A program made the translations under genes and the position numbers. From contig JAKAFC010000003.1 in assembly GCA_021818065.1 (NCBI GenBank), positions 1 through 40,857 of the forward strand: a stretch of 40,857 nucleotides of DNA. The letters are read 5' to 3'. Below, piece after piece: positions 26,669 to 36,229 of the stretch. Numbering within the stretch: the first letter of the stretch is position 1; each line of letters begins with the position of its first letter. Source of the stretch: Pseudomonadota bacterium. Lineage in GTDB: Bacteria; Pseudomonadota; Gammaproteobacteria; Burkholderiales; Burkholderiaceae_C. A model generated the notes under the pieces. It saw nothing but the letters and a program-made list of their open reading frames with translations, was not told the origin of the DNA and did no database searches.

Positions 26669-27877
26669 TTAAACAGCCGGGGTGTAGCGGCGCAGACGCA
26701 GTGACAGTTCGCGCAGAGCAGCCACGCCACTGTCCTCGGCGCGGTGGCACCAGTCCTGGAGTTTCTGCCGCAACTGCTCGGCATTGAGGTTGGTCTGCTC
26801 CCAGACCGTCTTGAGCTCTTCGCGCATGTGCAACAGTTTGCCCAGATTCGGACTGGCGCTTGCCGCGGCATCGACCAGGGCGCGCGAGCGCTCGCACAGG
26901 ATTTCGCGCTCGACCCCGATCCAGCGCTTGGCGGCGCGCAGCGCCAGCCGGTAATTGTCAGCGCCTTGCTGCTCCGCGGCGCGCGCGAGTTCGGCCTTGA
27001 GGGTGGACTTGAGCTCGGCGGCGTAACGCGCCATCAACTCGTAGCGGTTGGCGATCACCGCCTGCAGCGTGACCTGATCGACCTCGGCGCGCACATCGCC
27101 GAGTCTGAACTGCGGCGGCAGCTTGCGCGGCTTGGCCAGCCCCACCCAGGACAGGGCGCGGATGTAAGCCCAGCCAATATCGAACTCCCACCATTTGACC
27201 GACAACTTGGCCGATGTCGGGTAGGTGTGGTGGTTGTTGTGCAGTTCCTCACCCCCGATGAGCAAGCCCCAGGGCGCGATGTTGTGGCTGCGGTCACGCG
27301 CGGAGAAATTGCGGTAGCCCCACCAGTGCCCCAGGCCGTTGATGACCCCGGCAGCCCAGATCGGGATCCACAGCATCTGCACCGCCCAGACGGTGCCGCC
27401 GATCGCGCCGAACAGCAGCACGTCGAGAATCAGCAGCAGACCGACACCCTGCCAGACGAAGCGCGAGTAGATGTTGCGCTCCAGCCAGTCGTCCGGTGTG
27501 CCGTGACCGAACTTGCTCAGGGTTTCGGTGTTGCGCGACTCGGCGCGATACAACTCGGCGCCGCGCAGCAGCACCGTGTCGATGCCGCGCGTGACGGGGC
27601 TGTGGGGATCATGCTCGGTCTCGCACTTGGCGTGATGCTTGCGGTGGATGGCGACCCATTCCTTGGTGACCATGCCCGTGGTGAACCACAGCCAGAAGCG
27701 GAAAAAGTGCGCCGCGATGGGGTGCAGATCCAGCGCGCGGTGTGCCTGCGCACGGTGCAGAAAAATGGTCACCGAGGCAATGGTGATATGCGTAGTGACC
27801 AAGGTGAACAGCACCACCTGCCACCACGACGCTTGCAGCAGACCGTGCGCTGCCCAATTCAGAAACACATCAAACAT
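26669..27877 (-). CDS. Fatty acid desaturase (acyl-CoA/acyl-lipid delta-9 type)
   Basis: Membrane di-iron desaturases insert a double bond into acyl chains to adjust membrane fluidity. The 402-residue product has the three histidine boxes: HRAQAHR (41-47), HRKHH (78-82) and HNNHH (213-217). Hydrophobic segments lie between them, e.g. HITIASVTIFL and LLLILDVLLFGAIGGTVW. Residues from about 250 to the end form a charged, helical C-terminal extension (ELKSTLKAELARAAEQQ and onward) that is longer than the catalytic core needs. It could be a fused coiled-coil or heme-free regulatory region. An AAGTTTC-type stretch rather than a clear Shine-Dalgarno precedes the ATG. Electron donor and substrate are not evident. 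Confidence 0.9.
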   Translation of the reverse strand: MFDVFLNWAAHGLLQASWWQVVLFTLVTTHITIASVTIFLHRAQAHRALDLHPIAAHFFRFWLWFTTGMVTKEWVAIHRKHHAKCETEHDPHSPVTRGIDTVLLRGAELYRAESRNTETLSKFGHGTPDDWLERNIYSRFVWQGVGLLLILDVLLFGAIGGTVWAVQMLWIPIWAAGVINGLGHWWGYRNFSARDRSHNIAPWGLLIGGEELHNNHHTYPTSAKLSVKWWEFDIGWAYIRALSWVGLAKPRKLPPQFRLGDVRAEVDQVTLQAVIANRYELMARYAAELKSTLKAELARAAEQQGADNYRLALRAAKRWIGVEREILCERSRALVDAAASASPNLGKLLHMREELKTVWEQTNLNAEQLRQKLQDWCHRAEDSGVAALRELSLRLRRYTPAV

Positions 27878-27988
27878 CAGAAACTTTCAGATCGATACAA
27901 CGCCGTTGGAATGGGCTGAGGGGCAAAAGTTGCGTCCATTATCGGCCTTGGCTGCTGCCCCGCGCTCAGGGCTAACGCCAAGACCTTG

Positions 27989-29293
27989 TCAGCCAGCAAT
28001 CGGCGCGGTGCTGGGCGCATCGGCCACTGATGCAGCGCGGCGTTGCAGCACGGCGGCATAAAAGCCATCGGTGCCATGGCGATTGGGCAGCAACTGCAGG
28101 TCGCCCTGGGTCACCAAGCTGGCGTCGGTCACGCCCTGCTGGCGCAGCACCTCGGCCGCAGACACCCGCTCGAACGCCGGATGGGCGGCCAGAAAGGCCT
28201 CGACGATGGCGCCGTTTTCTTCCGGCAGCAGGCTGCAGGTGGCGTACACCAGCCGCCCGCCGGGCTTGACCAGCGTGGCGGCAGCTTGCAGGATGCTGGC
28301 CTGTTTGGCCGTCAATTCGGCGAGATCTTCGGGCTTTTGCCGCCATTTCATGTCGGGGTTGCGGCGCAGCGTGCCCAACCCGGAACAGGGCGCGTCCACC
28401 AGCACGCGATCGACCTTGCCGGCCAGGCGCTTGACGCGCTCGTCGCGCTCATGGGCGATGGCCACGGGGTAAACGTTGCTCAGACCGCTGCGCAGCAGGC
28501 GCGGCTTGAGCTTGGCAAGGCGGTAGTCGGCCACGTCGAAGGCGTAGAGCCTGCCAGAGCTGCGCATCATGGCGCCCAGCGCCAGCGTCTTGCCCCCGGC
28601 ACCGGCGCAAAAGTCCACAACCATCTCCCCTCGCCGTGGCGCCAGCAGCAGAGCCAGCAACTGGCTGCCTTCGTCTTGCACCTCGACCCAACCTTCGCGG
28701 AACAGGGTGAGATCCTGCAGCGCAGGCTTGCCCTCCAGCCGCACGCCCCAGGGCGAGTACGGCGTGGGCTGTGCCGGCAGACCGAGACGGGCGAAGGCGT
28801 CGAGCACGGCTTCGCGCCGCGTCTTCTGCACATTCACCCGCAGGTCGAGCGGGGCCGGGCGCAGCAGCGCCTGCGCCAGGGCTGGATACTCGTCGCCATA
28901 ATGCGCCCGCAACGCCGTGGCCAGCCACTCGGGCAGACTCCAGCGCACGGCTTCGGGCAGGGCCAGCGCGTCCTGCGCCAGCAGACGCTTGCGCCAGGCG
29001 AGTTGCTCGGGACTGAGCGCCGCGTGCAGCGAGGCCGGATTGCCGGCCCAACCCAGGATGGCCAGGCGCAATTCCATGGCGCCGCCGATGCTGTCGTCCG
29101 CCGCCAGGGTCTGGAACAGGCGCAGATGGCGCAGCACTTGGTACACCGTGTCGGCCAGCACCTGGCGGTCGGTCTTGCCGAGTTGCGGCTTGGCGCGGAA
29201 CAGCCGCGACAGCACGGCGTCCGCCGCGGCATCGAAACGCAGCAAGTCGCGCAGCAGGTCGCGTGTGGTGTAGAGCAGATCACGCGGTTTCAT
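27989..29293 (-). CDS. RsmB/NOP-family SAM-dependent RNA m5C methyltransferase
   Basis: The 434-residue product methylates cytosine C5 in RNA. The SAM-binding motif is VVDFCAGAGGKTLALGAMM. The two family cysteines are in VLVDAPCSGLGTLRRNPD and YATCSLLPEENGAIV; the latter is the usual nucleophile. The N-terminal 150 residues are an RsmB-like helical region but shorter than in E. coli RsmB. Several RsmB-like paralogues exist in Burkholderiales, so I do not assign rsmB. I set the start at 29293 (MKPRDLLYTTRDLL); the first part of the track ORF is out-of-frame purN. It overlaps the purN stop by 4 bp, so the genes are coupled. Confidence 0.88.
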   Translation of the reverse strand: MKPRDLLYTTRDLLRDLLRFDAAADAVLSRLFRAKPQLGKTDRQVLADTVYQVLRHLRLFQTLAADDSIGGAMELRLAILGWAGNPASLHAALSPEQLAWRKRLLAQDALALPEAVRWSLPEWLATALRAHYGDEYPALAQALLRPAPLDLRVNVQKTRREAVLDAFARLGLPAQPTPYSPWGVRLEGKPALQDLTLFREGWVEVQDEGSQLLALLLAPRRGEMVVDFCAGAGGKTLALGAMMRSSGRLYAFDVADYRLAKLKPRLLRSGLSNVYPVAIAHERDERVKRLAGKVDRVLVDAPCSGLGTLRRNPDMKWRQKPEDLAELTAKQASILQAAATLVKPGGRLVYATCSLLPEENGAIVEAFLAAHPAFERVSAAEVLRQQGVTDASLVTQGDLQLLPNRHGTDGFYAAVLQRRAASVADAPSTAPIAG

Positions 29294-29910
29294 GGCGCAC
29301 TTTCTCGGGGTTGGATGCGGGTGCGCAGGCCGTCGATCTGGACCCGGCCTTCGAGCAGGGCCCGGACGACCGGGGGGTAGATGCGGTGTTCTTCGAGCAG
29401 CACGCGCGCCGCCAGCGTCTCCACGGTATCGCCGTCCAACACGGGCACGGCAGCCTGCGCCAGAATGGGGCCGTGATCGAGCGCGCTGCTGACCAGATGC
29501 ACCGTGGCGCCATGCCATTTCACCCCTTCCTCCAGGGCGCGGGCATGGGTGTGCAGCCCGGTGAAGGCCGGAAGCAGCGAGGGATGGATATTGACCAGCC
29601 GCCCGGCGAAGCGCTCGACGAAGGCGCTGCCCAGCACCCGCATGAAGCCGCACAGCGCGATGACGTCGGGTTCGAGGGCGTCGAGCGCGTCGGCCAGGGC
29701 GCGATCGAAGGCCTCGCGGTTGGGAAAATCGGTGTGCGCCAACACCTGCGTGGGCACGCCGTAGGCACGGGCGATGTCCAGGCCGCCGGCGTCGGCGCGG
29801 TTGCTGATCACTCCGCGCACATGCACTCCCCAGCCCTGTTCGCGTTCGGCCTGAAGAATGGACTGCAGATTGCTGCCGCGCCCGGAAATGAGGAGAACCA
29901 AATTTTTCAT
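29290..29910 (-). CDS. purN: Phosphoribosylglycinamide formyltransferase PurN
   Basis: PurN transfers a formyl group from 10-formyl-THF to GAR in purine synthesis. The 206-residue product starts MKNLVLLISGRGSNLQSILQ. The catalytic triad is in place: Asn and His in VNIHPSLLPAFTGLHTH and Asp in SALDHGPILAQA. The hinge CGFMRVLG is also present. I chose ATG 29910; the track ORF extends through the nrdR region antisense. It is divergent from nrdR (93-bp gap). Confidence 0.94.
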   Translation of the reverse strand: MKNLVLLISGRGSNLQSILQAEREQGWGVHVRGVISNRADAGGLDIARAYGVPTQVLAHTDFPNREAFDRALADALDALEPDVIALCGFMRVLGSAFVERFAGRLVNIHPSLLPAFTGLHTHARALEEGVKWHGATVHLVSSALDHGPILAQAAVPVLDGDTVETLAARVLLEEHRIYPPVVRALLEGRVQIDGLRTRIQPRESAP

Positions 29911-30003
29911 CGGCGCGCAGTGTAGCCGCGCAAGGTTGGCCGGGCTGCGCCCAAAACCCCGCCGCGCGTGAATAATGGCGTGTTTGCGTCTGTCCCGCCC
30001 GCC

Positions 30004-30501
30004 ATGAAATGCCCTTTTTGCCAAAGCACCGACACGCAGGTCATCGAAACCCGCGATGTGGAAGACGGCACCGCGCTGCGGCGGCGACGGCGCTGCGGTG
30101 ATTGCGACAAGCGCTTCACCACTTACGAACGCGCCGAAGTCAGCTTCCCCGTGGTGGTGAAAAAAGACGGCCGCCGCACCGACTACGACCGCGACAAGCT
30201 GCGCGCCTCGTTTCTGCTGGCGCTGCGCAAGCGTCCGGTGAGCGCCGATGCGGTGGACACCGCCATCGGCCGGGTCGAGCAGTTGCTGCTGCAAAGCGGT
30301 GCGCGTGAGCTGCCGTCCACGCAGATCGGCGCCTGGGTGATGGACGAATTGCGCGCCCTCGACGGCATTGCCTATGTGCGCTTCGCCTCGGTCTATCACA
30401 GCTTCAAGGATCTGAGCCAGTTCATCGACGTGCTGCAGGAAATGCAACCGGCGCAAACCCCATCCCCCACGCGCGGCCGACGTCGCAAGCCCGCCGCATG
30501 A
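30004..30501 (+). CDS. nrdR: Transcriptional repressor NrdR
   Basis: NrdR represses ribonucleotide reductase genes by binding NrdR boxes when its ATP-cone senses high dATP. The 165-residue product has the zinc ribbon [15 protein letters not shown]...[12 protein letters not shown] and the ATP-cone ([20 protein letters not shown]). The start at 30004 opens the zinc ribbon; the track's 29968 adds 12 non-family residues. The stop overlaps the ribD start by 4 bp. nrdR next to rib genes and nusB is common in proteobacteria. Confidence 0.95.
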   Translation: MKCPFCQSTDTQVIETRDVEDGTALRRRRRCGDCDKRFTTYERAEVSFPVVVKKDGRRTDYDRDKLRASFLLALRKRPVSADAVDTAIGRVEQLLLQSGARELPSTQIGAWVMDELRALDGIAYVRFASVYHSFKDLSQFIDVLQEMQPAQTPSPTRGRRRKPAA

Positions 30502-31673
30502 CTGCTCCCCTTGCCTCCGCCGATGCCCGCTTTGGCGACGACGACCGTCGCCACATGCGCCGCGCTCTGGAGCTGGCGCGCAGCGCGCTGTATCGCACCA
30601 GCCCGAATCCGCGCGTGGGCTGCGTGCTGGTGCGCGACGGCCAGGTGCTGGGCGAAGGCGCGACGCAAGCTGCCGGGCAGGACCACGCCGAGGTGCAGGC
30701 GGTGAAGCAGGCCTGGGAGCGCGGCCACACGGTGCAGGGCGCCACGGCCTACGTCACCCTGGAGCCCTGCGCGCACCATGGCCGCACCCCGCCCTGCGCC
30801 GATCTGCTGGTGTCACAGGGCGTGGCCCGCGTGGTCGCAGCCCTGGTCGACCCCAACCCGCAGGTCGCGGGCCAGGGTCTGCAGCGCCTGCGCGATGCGG
30901 GCGTGCAGGTCGATGTCGGCTTGGACGCCGACGAGGCACGCGAGATCAACCTCGGCTTTCTTTCCCGCATGGCCCGCGGCACGCCCTGGGTGCGGCTGAA
31001 AGTGGCGGCCTCGCTCGATGGTGTCACCGCCCTGCCCAACGGCGTCAGCCAATGGATCACCGGCGAGGCCGCCCGCGCCGACGGCCATCACTGGCGAGCG
31101 CGCGCCTGCGCCGTGCTCACCGGCCTGGGCACGGTGCGCGCTGACGATCCGCAGCTCAACGTGCGCGCCGTGGACACGCCGCGCCAGCCGATTCGCATCG
31201 TCGTCGACAGTCGCCTGGAGTTCCCGCCCACGGCACGGTTGCTGCAGAGTGCCGCCTCGCCGCTGTGGCTGGTGCACGCCTTGCCGCCGGAGGAGGCCGC
31301 GCCGCGGCTGGCGGCGCTGCGCGGGGCGGCTCACCCCGATCTCGATCTGCAGGCCATCACCCTGCCCGCCGACCCCCGCAAGCCCGGCAAGACCGATCTG
31401 CGCGCGCTGATGCAGACGCTGGCCGCGCGCGGCATCAACGAACTGCACTGTGAGGCGGGTGAAAAGCTCAACGGCTCGTTGCTGCGCGCCGGCGTGGTCG
31501 ACGAGGTGCTGCTGTATCTTGCGCCCCTGCTGCTAGGCGAGGGTGCCGGGCTTGCTGCCCTGGGGCCCTTGCAGCACCTCAGCGAGGGCCTGGCGCTGCG
31601 CTGGCATGCGGTTGAGCCGGTGGGCACCGACCTGCGCATCCTGGCCCGTTTTCCCCTCTCTTTCCCGCATTGA
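30498..31673 (+). CDS. ribD: Bifunctional riboflavin biosynthesis protein RibD
   Basis: RibD deaminates and then reduces the pyrimidine intermediate of riboflavin synthesis. The 391-residue product has the N-terminal zinc deaminase domain with ligands His63 and catalytic Glu65 (DHAEVQA), Cys91 and Cys100 ([11 protein letters not shown]). The C-terminal reductase domain contains [34 protein letters not shown] and the NADPH site [14 protein letters not shown]. Both active sites look intact. It overlaps nrdR by 4 bp and is 6 bp before ribE. Confidence 0.95.
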   Translation: MTAPLASADARFGDDDRRHMRRALELARSALYRTSPNPRVGCVLVRDGQVLGEGATQAAGQDHAEVQAVKQAWERGHTVQGATAYVTLEPCAHHGRTPPCADLLVSQGVARVVAALVDPNPQVAGQGLQRLRDAGVQVDVGLDADEAREINLGFLSRMARGTPWVRLKVAASLDGVTALPNGVSQWITGEAARADGHHWRARACAVLTGLGTVRADDPQLNVRAVDTPRQPIRIVVDSRLEFPPTARLLQSAASPLWLVHALPPEEAAPRLAALRGAAHPDLDLQAITLPADPRKPGKTDLRALMQTLAARGINELHCEAGEKLNGSLLRAGVVDEVLLYLAPLLLGEGAGLAALGPLQHLSEGLALRWHAVEPVGTDLRILARFPLSFPH

Positions 31674-31679
31674 ACCGCC

Positions 31680-32312
31680 ATGTTCACCGGACTCGTCACC
31701 GCAGTCGGCCGTATCGCCAGCGTCACCCCTCTGGGCACCGAGCCCGATCACGGCAAGCGCGTGCGCCTGGAGGTCGATGCGGCTTGGCTGCGCGGCGTGG
31801 AACTGGGCGAGAGCATCGCCGTCAGCGGTGCCTGCATGACGGTGGTCGCACTCGAACCCGAGGCCTTCGCCGTCGACATCTCGGCCGAGAGCTTGGCGCG
31901 CACCACGGGCCTGGACACGCCGGGGGCGCTGGTCAATCTGGAGCAGTCGGTGGCGCTGTCCACCAAGCTCGGCGGCCATCTGGTCACCGGGCATGTGGAC
32001 GGTGTGGGCCGGGTGGCGCGCTTCGAGCCCGTCGGCGAATCGTGGTTGCTGGCGGTGGACGCCCCCGCCAGCCTGGGCAAGTTCTTTGCCTACAAGGGGT
32101 CCATCGTGGTCAACGGCGTGAGCCTGACGGTCAACCGCGTGGACGATCTTCCGGGGCTGTGCCGCGTGAGCATCAACCTCATCCCGCACACCTTGCAGCA
32201 CACCAACCTGCACCAGTTGCGGGTGGGCAGCGCGGTGAATCTGGAGATCGACCTCATCGCCCGTTATGTGGCGCGCATGCTGGGCGCGGCCAAGGAGCCG
32301 AGCGATGTGTGA
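31680..32312 (+). CDS. ribE: Riboflavin synthase alpha subunit
   Basis: The enzyme dismutates two 6,7-dimethyl-8-ribityllumazines to riboflavin. The 210-residue product starts MFTGLVTAVGRIASV and shows the expected internal duplication of two lumazine-binding domains: VSGACMTVV in the first and VVNGVSLTVNRV in the second, with LGGHLVTGHVDGVG between. The length is normal. Its last 8 bp overlap the next gene. Confidence 0.95.
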   Translation: MFTGLVTAVGRIASVTPLGTEPDHGKRVRLEVDAAWLRGVELGESIAVSGACMTVVALEPEAFAVDISAESLARTTGLDTPGALVNLEQSVALSTKLGGHLVTGHVDGVGRVARFEPVGESWLLAVDAPASLGKFFAYKGSIVVNGVSLTVNRVDDLPGLCRVSINLIPHTLQHTNLHQLRVGSAVNLEIDLIARYVARMLGAAKEPSDV

Positions 32313-33129
32313 GCTGTTCGCCTATTCCAGCCGGGTACCGGCGCGGGTGCGGTTCGCCTTTCGCGAATTCGCCCGCCACGGCGGCCCGCATGCGGCCAAC
32401 CCCGACGGCTGGGGTGCGGCGTATTACGAAGGCGTGGATGCGCATGTGCTGCGCGAGGCGCAGCCCGCGCTGGTCAGCGCCTTCGTCCCAGTGCTGGAAA
32501 AACACGACTTCCACAGCCCGCTGGTCATCGCCCACATCCGCCGCGCCTCGCGCGGCCCGGTGGCACTGGCCAACACCCAGCCCTTCGCCCGCGAATTGTT
32601 CGGCAGGCGCTATGTGTTCGCGCACAACGGCGATTTGCCCGACATCGAGCGCGCCATGCCGCTGGCGCATGCCGCGCACCGTCCCATGGGCCAGACCGAC
32701 TCCGAGCATGCGTTCTACGCTCTGATGCAGGCGCTGCAAACACTGGACGCGGCGGGCGAGAGCACCGATCTGAAACGCCGCATCGACGTGGTGTCCGCCT
32801 TCGCCGCCCGGTTGCGCACCCTGGGCGCGGCCAACTTCCTGGTCACCGACGGTGACGTGCTGTTCGCCCATGCCCACCACCGACGCAGCCATCCGGGCAA
32901 CACCTGGGTGACCGGCCTGCACATGCTCACGCGCGAGGCCGCCAGCGAGCACCAGATGCGCACCTCCGGGTTGCACATCCAGGGGCGCGACGACAAGCCT
33001 GCTCCCGCGGTGATGCTGGCCAGCGTGCCACTCACCCCGGAGGATTGGGAACCCCTGCCCGACAGCACCTTGCTCGTGATCCAGCAAGGCCGCCTCATCG
33101 CCCGGCTCGAAGGGCATCCCGGCAGTTGA
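32305..33129 (+). CDS. Class II glutamine amidotransferase (YafJ-like)
   Basis: The 274-residue product is an N-terminal-nucleophile glutaminase-type domain protein. The N-terminal MCELFAYSSR leaves Cys as the nucleophile after Met removal. NPDGWGAAYYEG, VIAHIRRASRGPVALANTQP and VFAHNGDLPDIE are the usual glutamine-site motifs. No fused synthetase domain is present, so any ammonia acceptor is a separate protein or unknown. The start at 32305 gives an 8-bp overlap with ribE, so it is probably translated with the riboflavin genes. A link to riboflavin synthesis is not known to me. Confidence 0.87.
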   Translation: MCELFAYSSRVPARVRFAFREFARHGGPHAANPDGWGAAYYEGVDAHVLREAQPALVSAFVPVLEKHDFHSPLVIAHIRRASRGPVALANTQPFARELFGRRYVFAHNGDLPDIERAMPLAHAAHRPMGQTDSEHAFYALMQALQTLDAAGESTDLKRRIDVVSAFAARLRTLGAANFLVTDGDVLFAHAHHRRSHPGNTWVTGLHMLTREAASEHQMRTSGLHIQGRDDKPAPAVMLASVPLTPEDWEPLPDSTLLVIQQGRLIARLEGHPGS

Positions 33130-33223
33130 GGCGGGCTGCGGCATCGCGGCGTTGCAAACGGACACAGCGCCGCGGCGTCCCGCTGATACAGTTTTGCTGC
33201 TCCCCAGAAAAGCCCCAGCCCGC

Positions 33224-33838
33224 ATGAAGCCTCTCCAGTCGCGCCGTCTGCCCCACCAACCCTCCCTCCAGCTCCGCCGTGTTGTCCCGCTTCTGGCCTT
33301 GGTCTGGCTGGCGCTGCTGCCGCGCCTGAGTTGGGCATTGGGTCTGAGCGATGTCTCCGACTGGGCCCAGTCCACCTGGAACGCGGCGGTGGACACCACC
33401 AAGACCGGGCAGGACGATCTGTACTTCAGCGGCTACACCTGGCACGATCCCGGCACCTACTCCGCCGCCAAGCGCGCCACCCTCAACCGCCGCGCCTGGG
33501 GATTGGGCTGGGGCCGCCACCGCCTCGACGCCGAGGGCAACGAAGACATGGTCTACGCCATGATCTTTTCCGACTCGCACTGGAACGCCGAACCCGTGGT
33601 CGGCTACGCCCACCAGTGGATGTATTTCAACGACTCCCCGGTGGGCTTCGGTCTGGGCTACACCCTGGCCGTGACCTCGCGCGCCGACATTTTCAAGAAC
33701 ATCCCCTTCCCCATCGCCCTGCCCATCGCTTCGGTGCGTTTCGGCAACTTCTCCATCTACGGCACCTTCATCCCCAAGGTCAACAACAAGCTCAACAACG
33801 GCAACGTGGCCTTCTTCTTCGGCCGTTACGCGTTCTGA
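33224..33838 (+). CDS. pagP: Lipid A palmitoyltransferase PagP
   Basis: PagP is an outer-membrane barrel enzyme that moves palmitate from phospholipid to lipid A, increasing resistance to cationic peptides. The 204-residue product has an N-terminal signal (PLLALVWLALLPRLSWA). Catalytic residues match by position: His74 in SGYTWHDPG, and Asp117 and Ser118 in IFSDSHWNAEPVVGY. The C-terminal strands YGTFIPKVNNKLNNGNVAFF and terminal phenylalanine are typical. The start at 33224 was chosen because it opens the signal sequence. Its location inside a riboflavin cluster is unusual. No PhoP-like site was recognised. Confidence 0.88.
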   Translation: MKPLQSRRLPHQPSLQLRRVVPLLALVWLALLPRLSWALGLSDVSDWAQSTWNAAVDTTKTGQDDLYFSGYTWHDPGTYSAAKRATLNRRAWGLGWGRHRLDAEGNEDMVYAMIFSDSHWNAEPVVGYAHQWMYFNDSPVGFGLGYTLAVTSRADIFKNIPFPIALPIASVRFGNFSIYGTFIPKVNNKLNNGNVAFFFGRYAF

Positions 33839-33924
33839 GCGTCTTCGAGGTGGGGACCGCGGCGGCGCCAGCAGGCTGCAAGGCGGGCTTCTAGAATGCA
33901 GGGTTTTGCTGCGCACCGTCCATC

Positions 33925-35058
33925 ATGCCCCTGTCTCCCATACCCGACATCATTGCCGAGCTCAAAGCCGGGCGCATGGTCATCCTGGTCGATGAGGAAG
34001 ACCGCGAGAACGAGGGCGATCTGGTCATCGCCGCCGAGCACATCACCCCGCAGGCCATCAACTTCATGGCCACGCACGCCCGCGGTCTCATCTGCCTCAC
34101 CCTCACCGCCCAGCGCTGCGCGCAACTCGGTCTCAAGCACATGGTAGAGCACAACGGCTCGTCGCATGGCACAGCCTTCACCGCCTCGATCGAAGCGGCC
34201 GAAGGGGTGACCACGGGCATCTCGGCGGCCGACCGCGCCCGCACGGTGCAGGCCGCCGTGGCGCGCAACGCGCAGGCCAGCGACATCGTGCAGCCGGGCC
34301 ACATCTTTCCGCTGATGGCGGCCGAAGGCGGCGTACTCATGCGCGCCGGGCATACCGAAGCCGGCTGCGACCTGGCCGCCCTGGCCGGGCTGGAGCCTGC
34401 CGCTGTCATCTGCGAGGTGATGAACGCCGACGGCACCATGGCGCGCCTGCCCGACCTCGAAGGCTTTGCCGCGCAGCACCACCTCAAAATCGGCGCCATC
34501 GCCGATCTCATCGAATACCGCAGCCGCACCGAATCGCTGGTGCAGCGCGTGGGCGAACAGGCGATGCGCACGCCGTTCGGCGCCATGCGCTGCGTGGCCT
34601 ACACCGACCGCGCCGGGCACGGGCTGCACCTGGCGCTGGTGCATGGCGAGCTTGCCGCGCAGAGCGCGCCGCTGGTGCGGGTGCACGAGCCGCTGTCGGT
34701 GCTCGACCTGCTCGACACCGAGAGCCAGCGCCATTCCTGGAATCTGCCACAGGCCCTGGCCCGTATCGTGCAAGAAGGCAGCGGCGTGGCGGTGTTGCTC
34801 AACTGCGGCGAATCGGCGGCGCAGTTGCACGCCCAGTTCGAACGCGTGGTGCAGCCTGCGGCGCTGCCGCCGAAGTCCGGGGTGACGGCGCTGCGCGACT
34901 ACGGCATCGGTGCCCAGATCCTGCGCGATCTCGGCGTGCGGCAGATGCGTCTGCTCGGCCAGCCGCGCAAAATGCCCAGCATGGTGGGCTACGGTCTGGA
35001 AATCCTGGGCTTCGAGCCCGCGCCGCAAACCCGCTGCGCCGCCACGCCCAGCGCGTAA
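33925..35058 (+). CDS. ribBA: RibBA: DHBP synthase with a cysteine-less GTP cyclohydrolase II-like domain
   Basis: The N-terminal domain (about 1-200) is 3,4-dihydroxy-2-butanone-4-phosphate synthase: [30 protein letters not shown] and [14 protein letters not shown] carry the expected metal and substrate residues. The C-terminal domain (about 207-370) has the GCHII fold by similarity ([32 protein letters not shown]). At the zinc site it reads [16 protein letters not shown], lacking the three cysteines of the GCHII motif CxxGD...RCDC. It is therefore probably a functional RibB with an inactive or regulatory RibA-like domain. Another ribA would be needed elsewhere. No FMN riboswitch was recognised upstream. 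Confidence 0.92.
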   Translation: MPLSPIPDIIAELKAGRMVILVDEEDRENEGDLVIAAEHITPQAINFMATHARGLICLTLTAQRCAQLGLKHMVEHNGSSHGTAFTASIEAAEGVTTGISAADRARTVQAAVARNAQASDIVQPGHIFPLMAAEGGVLMRAGHTEAGCDLAALAGLEPAAVICEVMNADGTMARLPDLEGFAAQHHLKIGAIADLIEYRSRTESLVQRVGEQAMRTPFGAMRCVAYTDRAGHGLHLALVHGELAAQSAPLVRVHEPLSVLDLLDTESQRHSWNLPQALARIVQEGSGVAVLLNCGESAAQLHAQFERVVQPAALPPKSGVTALRDYGIGAQILRDLGVRQMRLLGQPRKMPSMVGYGLEILGFEPAPQTRCAATPSA

Positions 35059-35131
35059 GCTGTCGGTCACCATCTTCGCGCGCCCCCGTTCGGCGCGCTC
35101 GTCCTCGTTGCTTCTGCCTCGCGCCCACACC

Positions 35132-35617
35132 ATGCAAAACGTCCAGAACCGCATTCTTTCCGAACAACTCGACGGCCGCGATCTGCGCATCGCCGTGGTG
35201 CAGGCGCGCTTCAACTCCGCGCTGACCGACCGGCTGGCGCAATCCTGCCTCGACGAACTCGAGCGCCTGGGTGTCAATGAGGACGACATCGGCCTCTACA
35301 CCGTTCCGGGCGCGCTCGAACTGCCTCTCATGCTGCAGGCCCTGGCCGAGAGCGAGGCGTTCGACGCGCTCATCGCCATCGGCTGCGTCATCCGCGGCGA
35401 CACCTACCACTTCGAGGTGGTGTGCAACACCAGCGCCGCAGGCATCAACCAGGTGGCTCTGGACTACAACATCCCGGTGGCCAACGGCGTGCTCACCGTG
35501 GAGAACGAGGCGCAGGCCGAGGCCCGCATCGACAAAGGCGCCGAGTGCGCCCGCGTCGCCGTTGAAATGGCCAACCTGTTCATCGACATCAGCGACAACG
35601 ACGACGAGGCTGCATGA
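35132..35617 (+). CDS. ribH: 6,7-dimethyl-8-ribityllumazine synthase
   Basis: RibH condenses the pyrimidine with DHBP to give lumazine, the substrate of riboflavin synthase. The 161-residue product has [30 protein letters not shown] and [18 protein letters not shown], with the conserved histidine in DTYHFE. The start at 35132 ([12 protein letters not shown]) was chosen by family length. The stop overlaps the nusB start by 4 bp. Confidence 0.95.
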   Translation: MQNVQNRILSEQLDGRDLRIAVVQARFNSALTDRLAQSCLDELERLGVNEDDIGLYTVPGALELPLMLQALAESEAFDALIAIGCVIRGDTYHFEVVCNTSAAGINQVALDYNIPVANGVLTVENEAQAEARIDKGAECARVAVEMANLFIDISDNDDEAA

Positions 35618-36222
35618 GCGCATCCACCGCCCCCAAGAGCGCGCGGCGCAAATCGCGCGAACTCGCCTTCCAAGGCATTTACGAATGGCTGCTGGCGGGC
35701 AGCGACGCCGGGGCCATCGAGGCCTTTCTGCACGAGCGTTACCCCACCATCAAGCTCGACGACGCCCACTTCCAGTCGCTGCTGCACGGCGCACTGGCCG
35801 AAGCCGGGGCGCTCGACGCCCTGATCCAGCCGCACATCGACCGCCAGACCAGCGAACTCTCCCCCGTGGAACATGCGCTGCTGCTCATGGGGGCGTTCGA
35901 GTTGCGGCAGCATCTGGACGTGCCCTACCGCGTGGTCATCAACGAAGCGGTGGAACTCGGCAAGATCTACGGCGGCACCGACGGCTACAAATACGTCAAC
36001 GGCGTGCTCGACCGTATTGCTGCGCTGGTGCGTAAGACCGAGGTGGAAGCGGCCAACCAGTCGCACCCGCAGGATCCGCCCGCCGCCAGCGACTTCAGCC
36101 CGCCGCCCAACCCCTACGCCAACGTGCCGGTGCGCCACAAGGCCAAAGCCGCGCCGCGCAACAAGACTGGTGCCGCGCCGCGCCGCGCCAGCGCCAGCCC
36201 GCGCCCGCCACGCAAGGACTGA
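35614..36222 (+). CDS. nusB: Transcription antitermination factor NusB with basic C-terminal extension
   Basis: NusB with NusE promotes antitermination on rRNA operons. The 202-residue product has the NusB core: [59 protein letters not shown] and [13 protein letters not shown]. The core ends near residue 145. About 55 further residues are Pro/Ala/Lys/Arg-rich ([20 protein letters not shown]) and look disordered, perhaps adding RNA affinity. ribH-nusB is a conserved pair. Confidence 0.94.
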   Translation: MSASTAPKSARRKSRELAFQGIYEWLLAGSDAGAIEAFLHERYPTIKLDDAHFQSLLHGALAEAGALDALIQPHIDRQTSELSPVEHALLLMGAFELRQHLDVPYRVVINEAVELGKIYGGTDGYKYVNGVLDRIAALVRKTEVEAANQSHPQDPPAASDFSPPPNPYANVPVRHKAKAAPRNKTGAAPRRASASPRPPRKD

Positions 36223-36229
36223 ACCCGTC

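Noticed and set aside
29911-30456. N-terminal extension of the purN ORF
   Set aside because: It is antisense to nrdR; PurN motifs begin at the ATG at 29910.
33839-33924. Possible FMN riboswitch before ribBA
   Set aside because: The gap is only 86 bp and shows none of the conserved RFN-element sequence blocks.
33826-35289. 487-residue minus-strand ORF
   Set aside because: Shadow of ribBA with no motifs; ribBA on the plus strand is clear.
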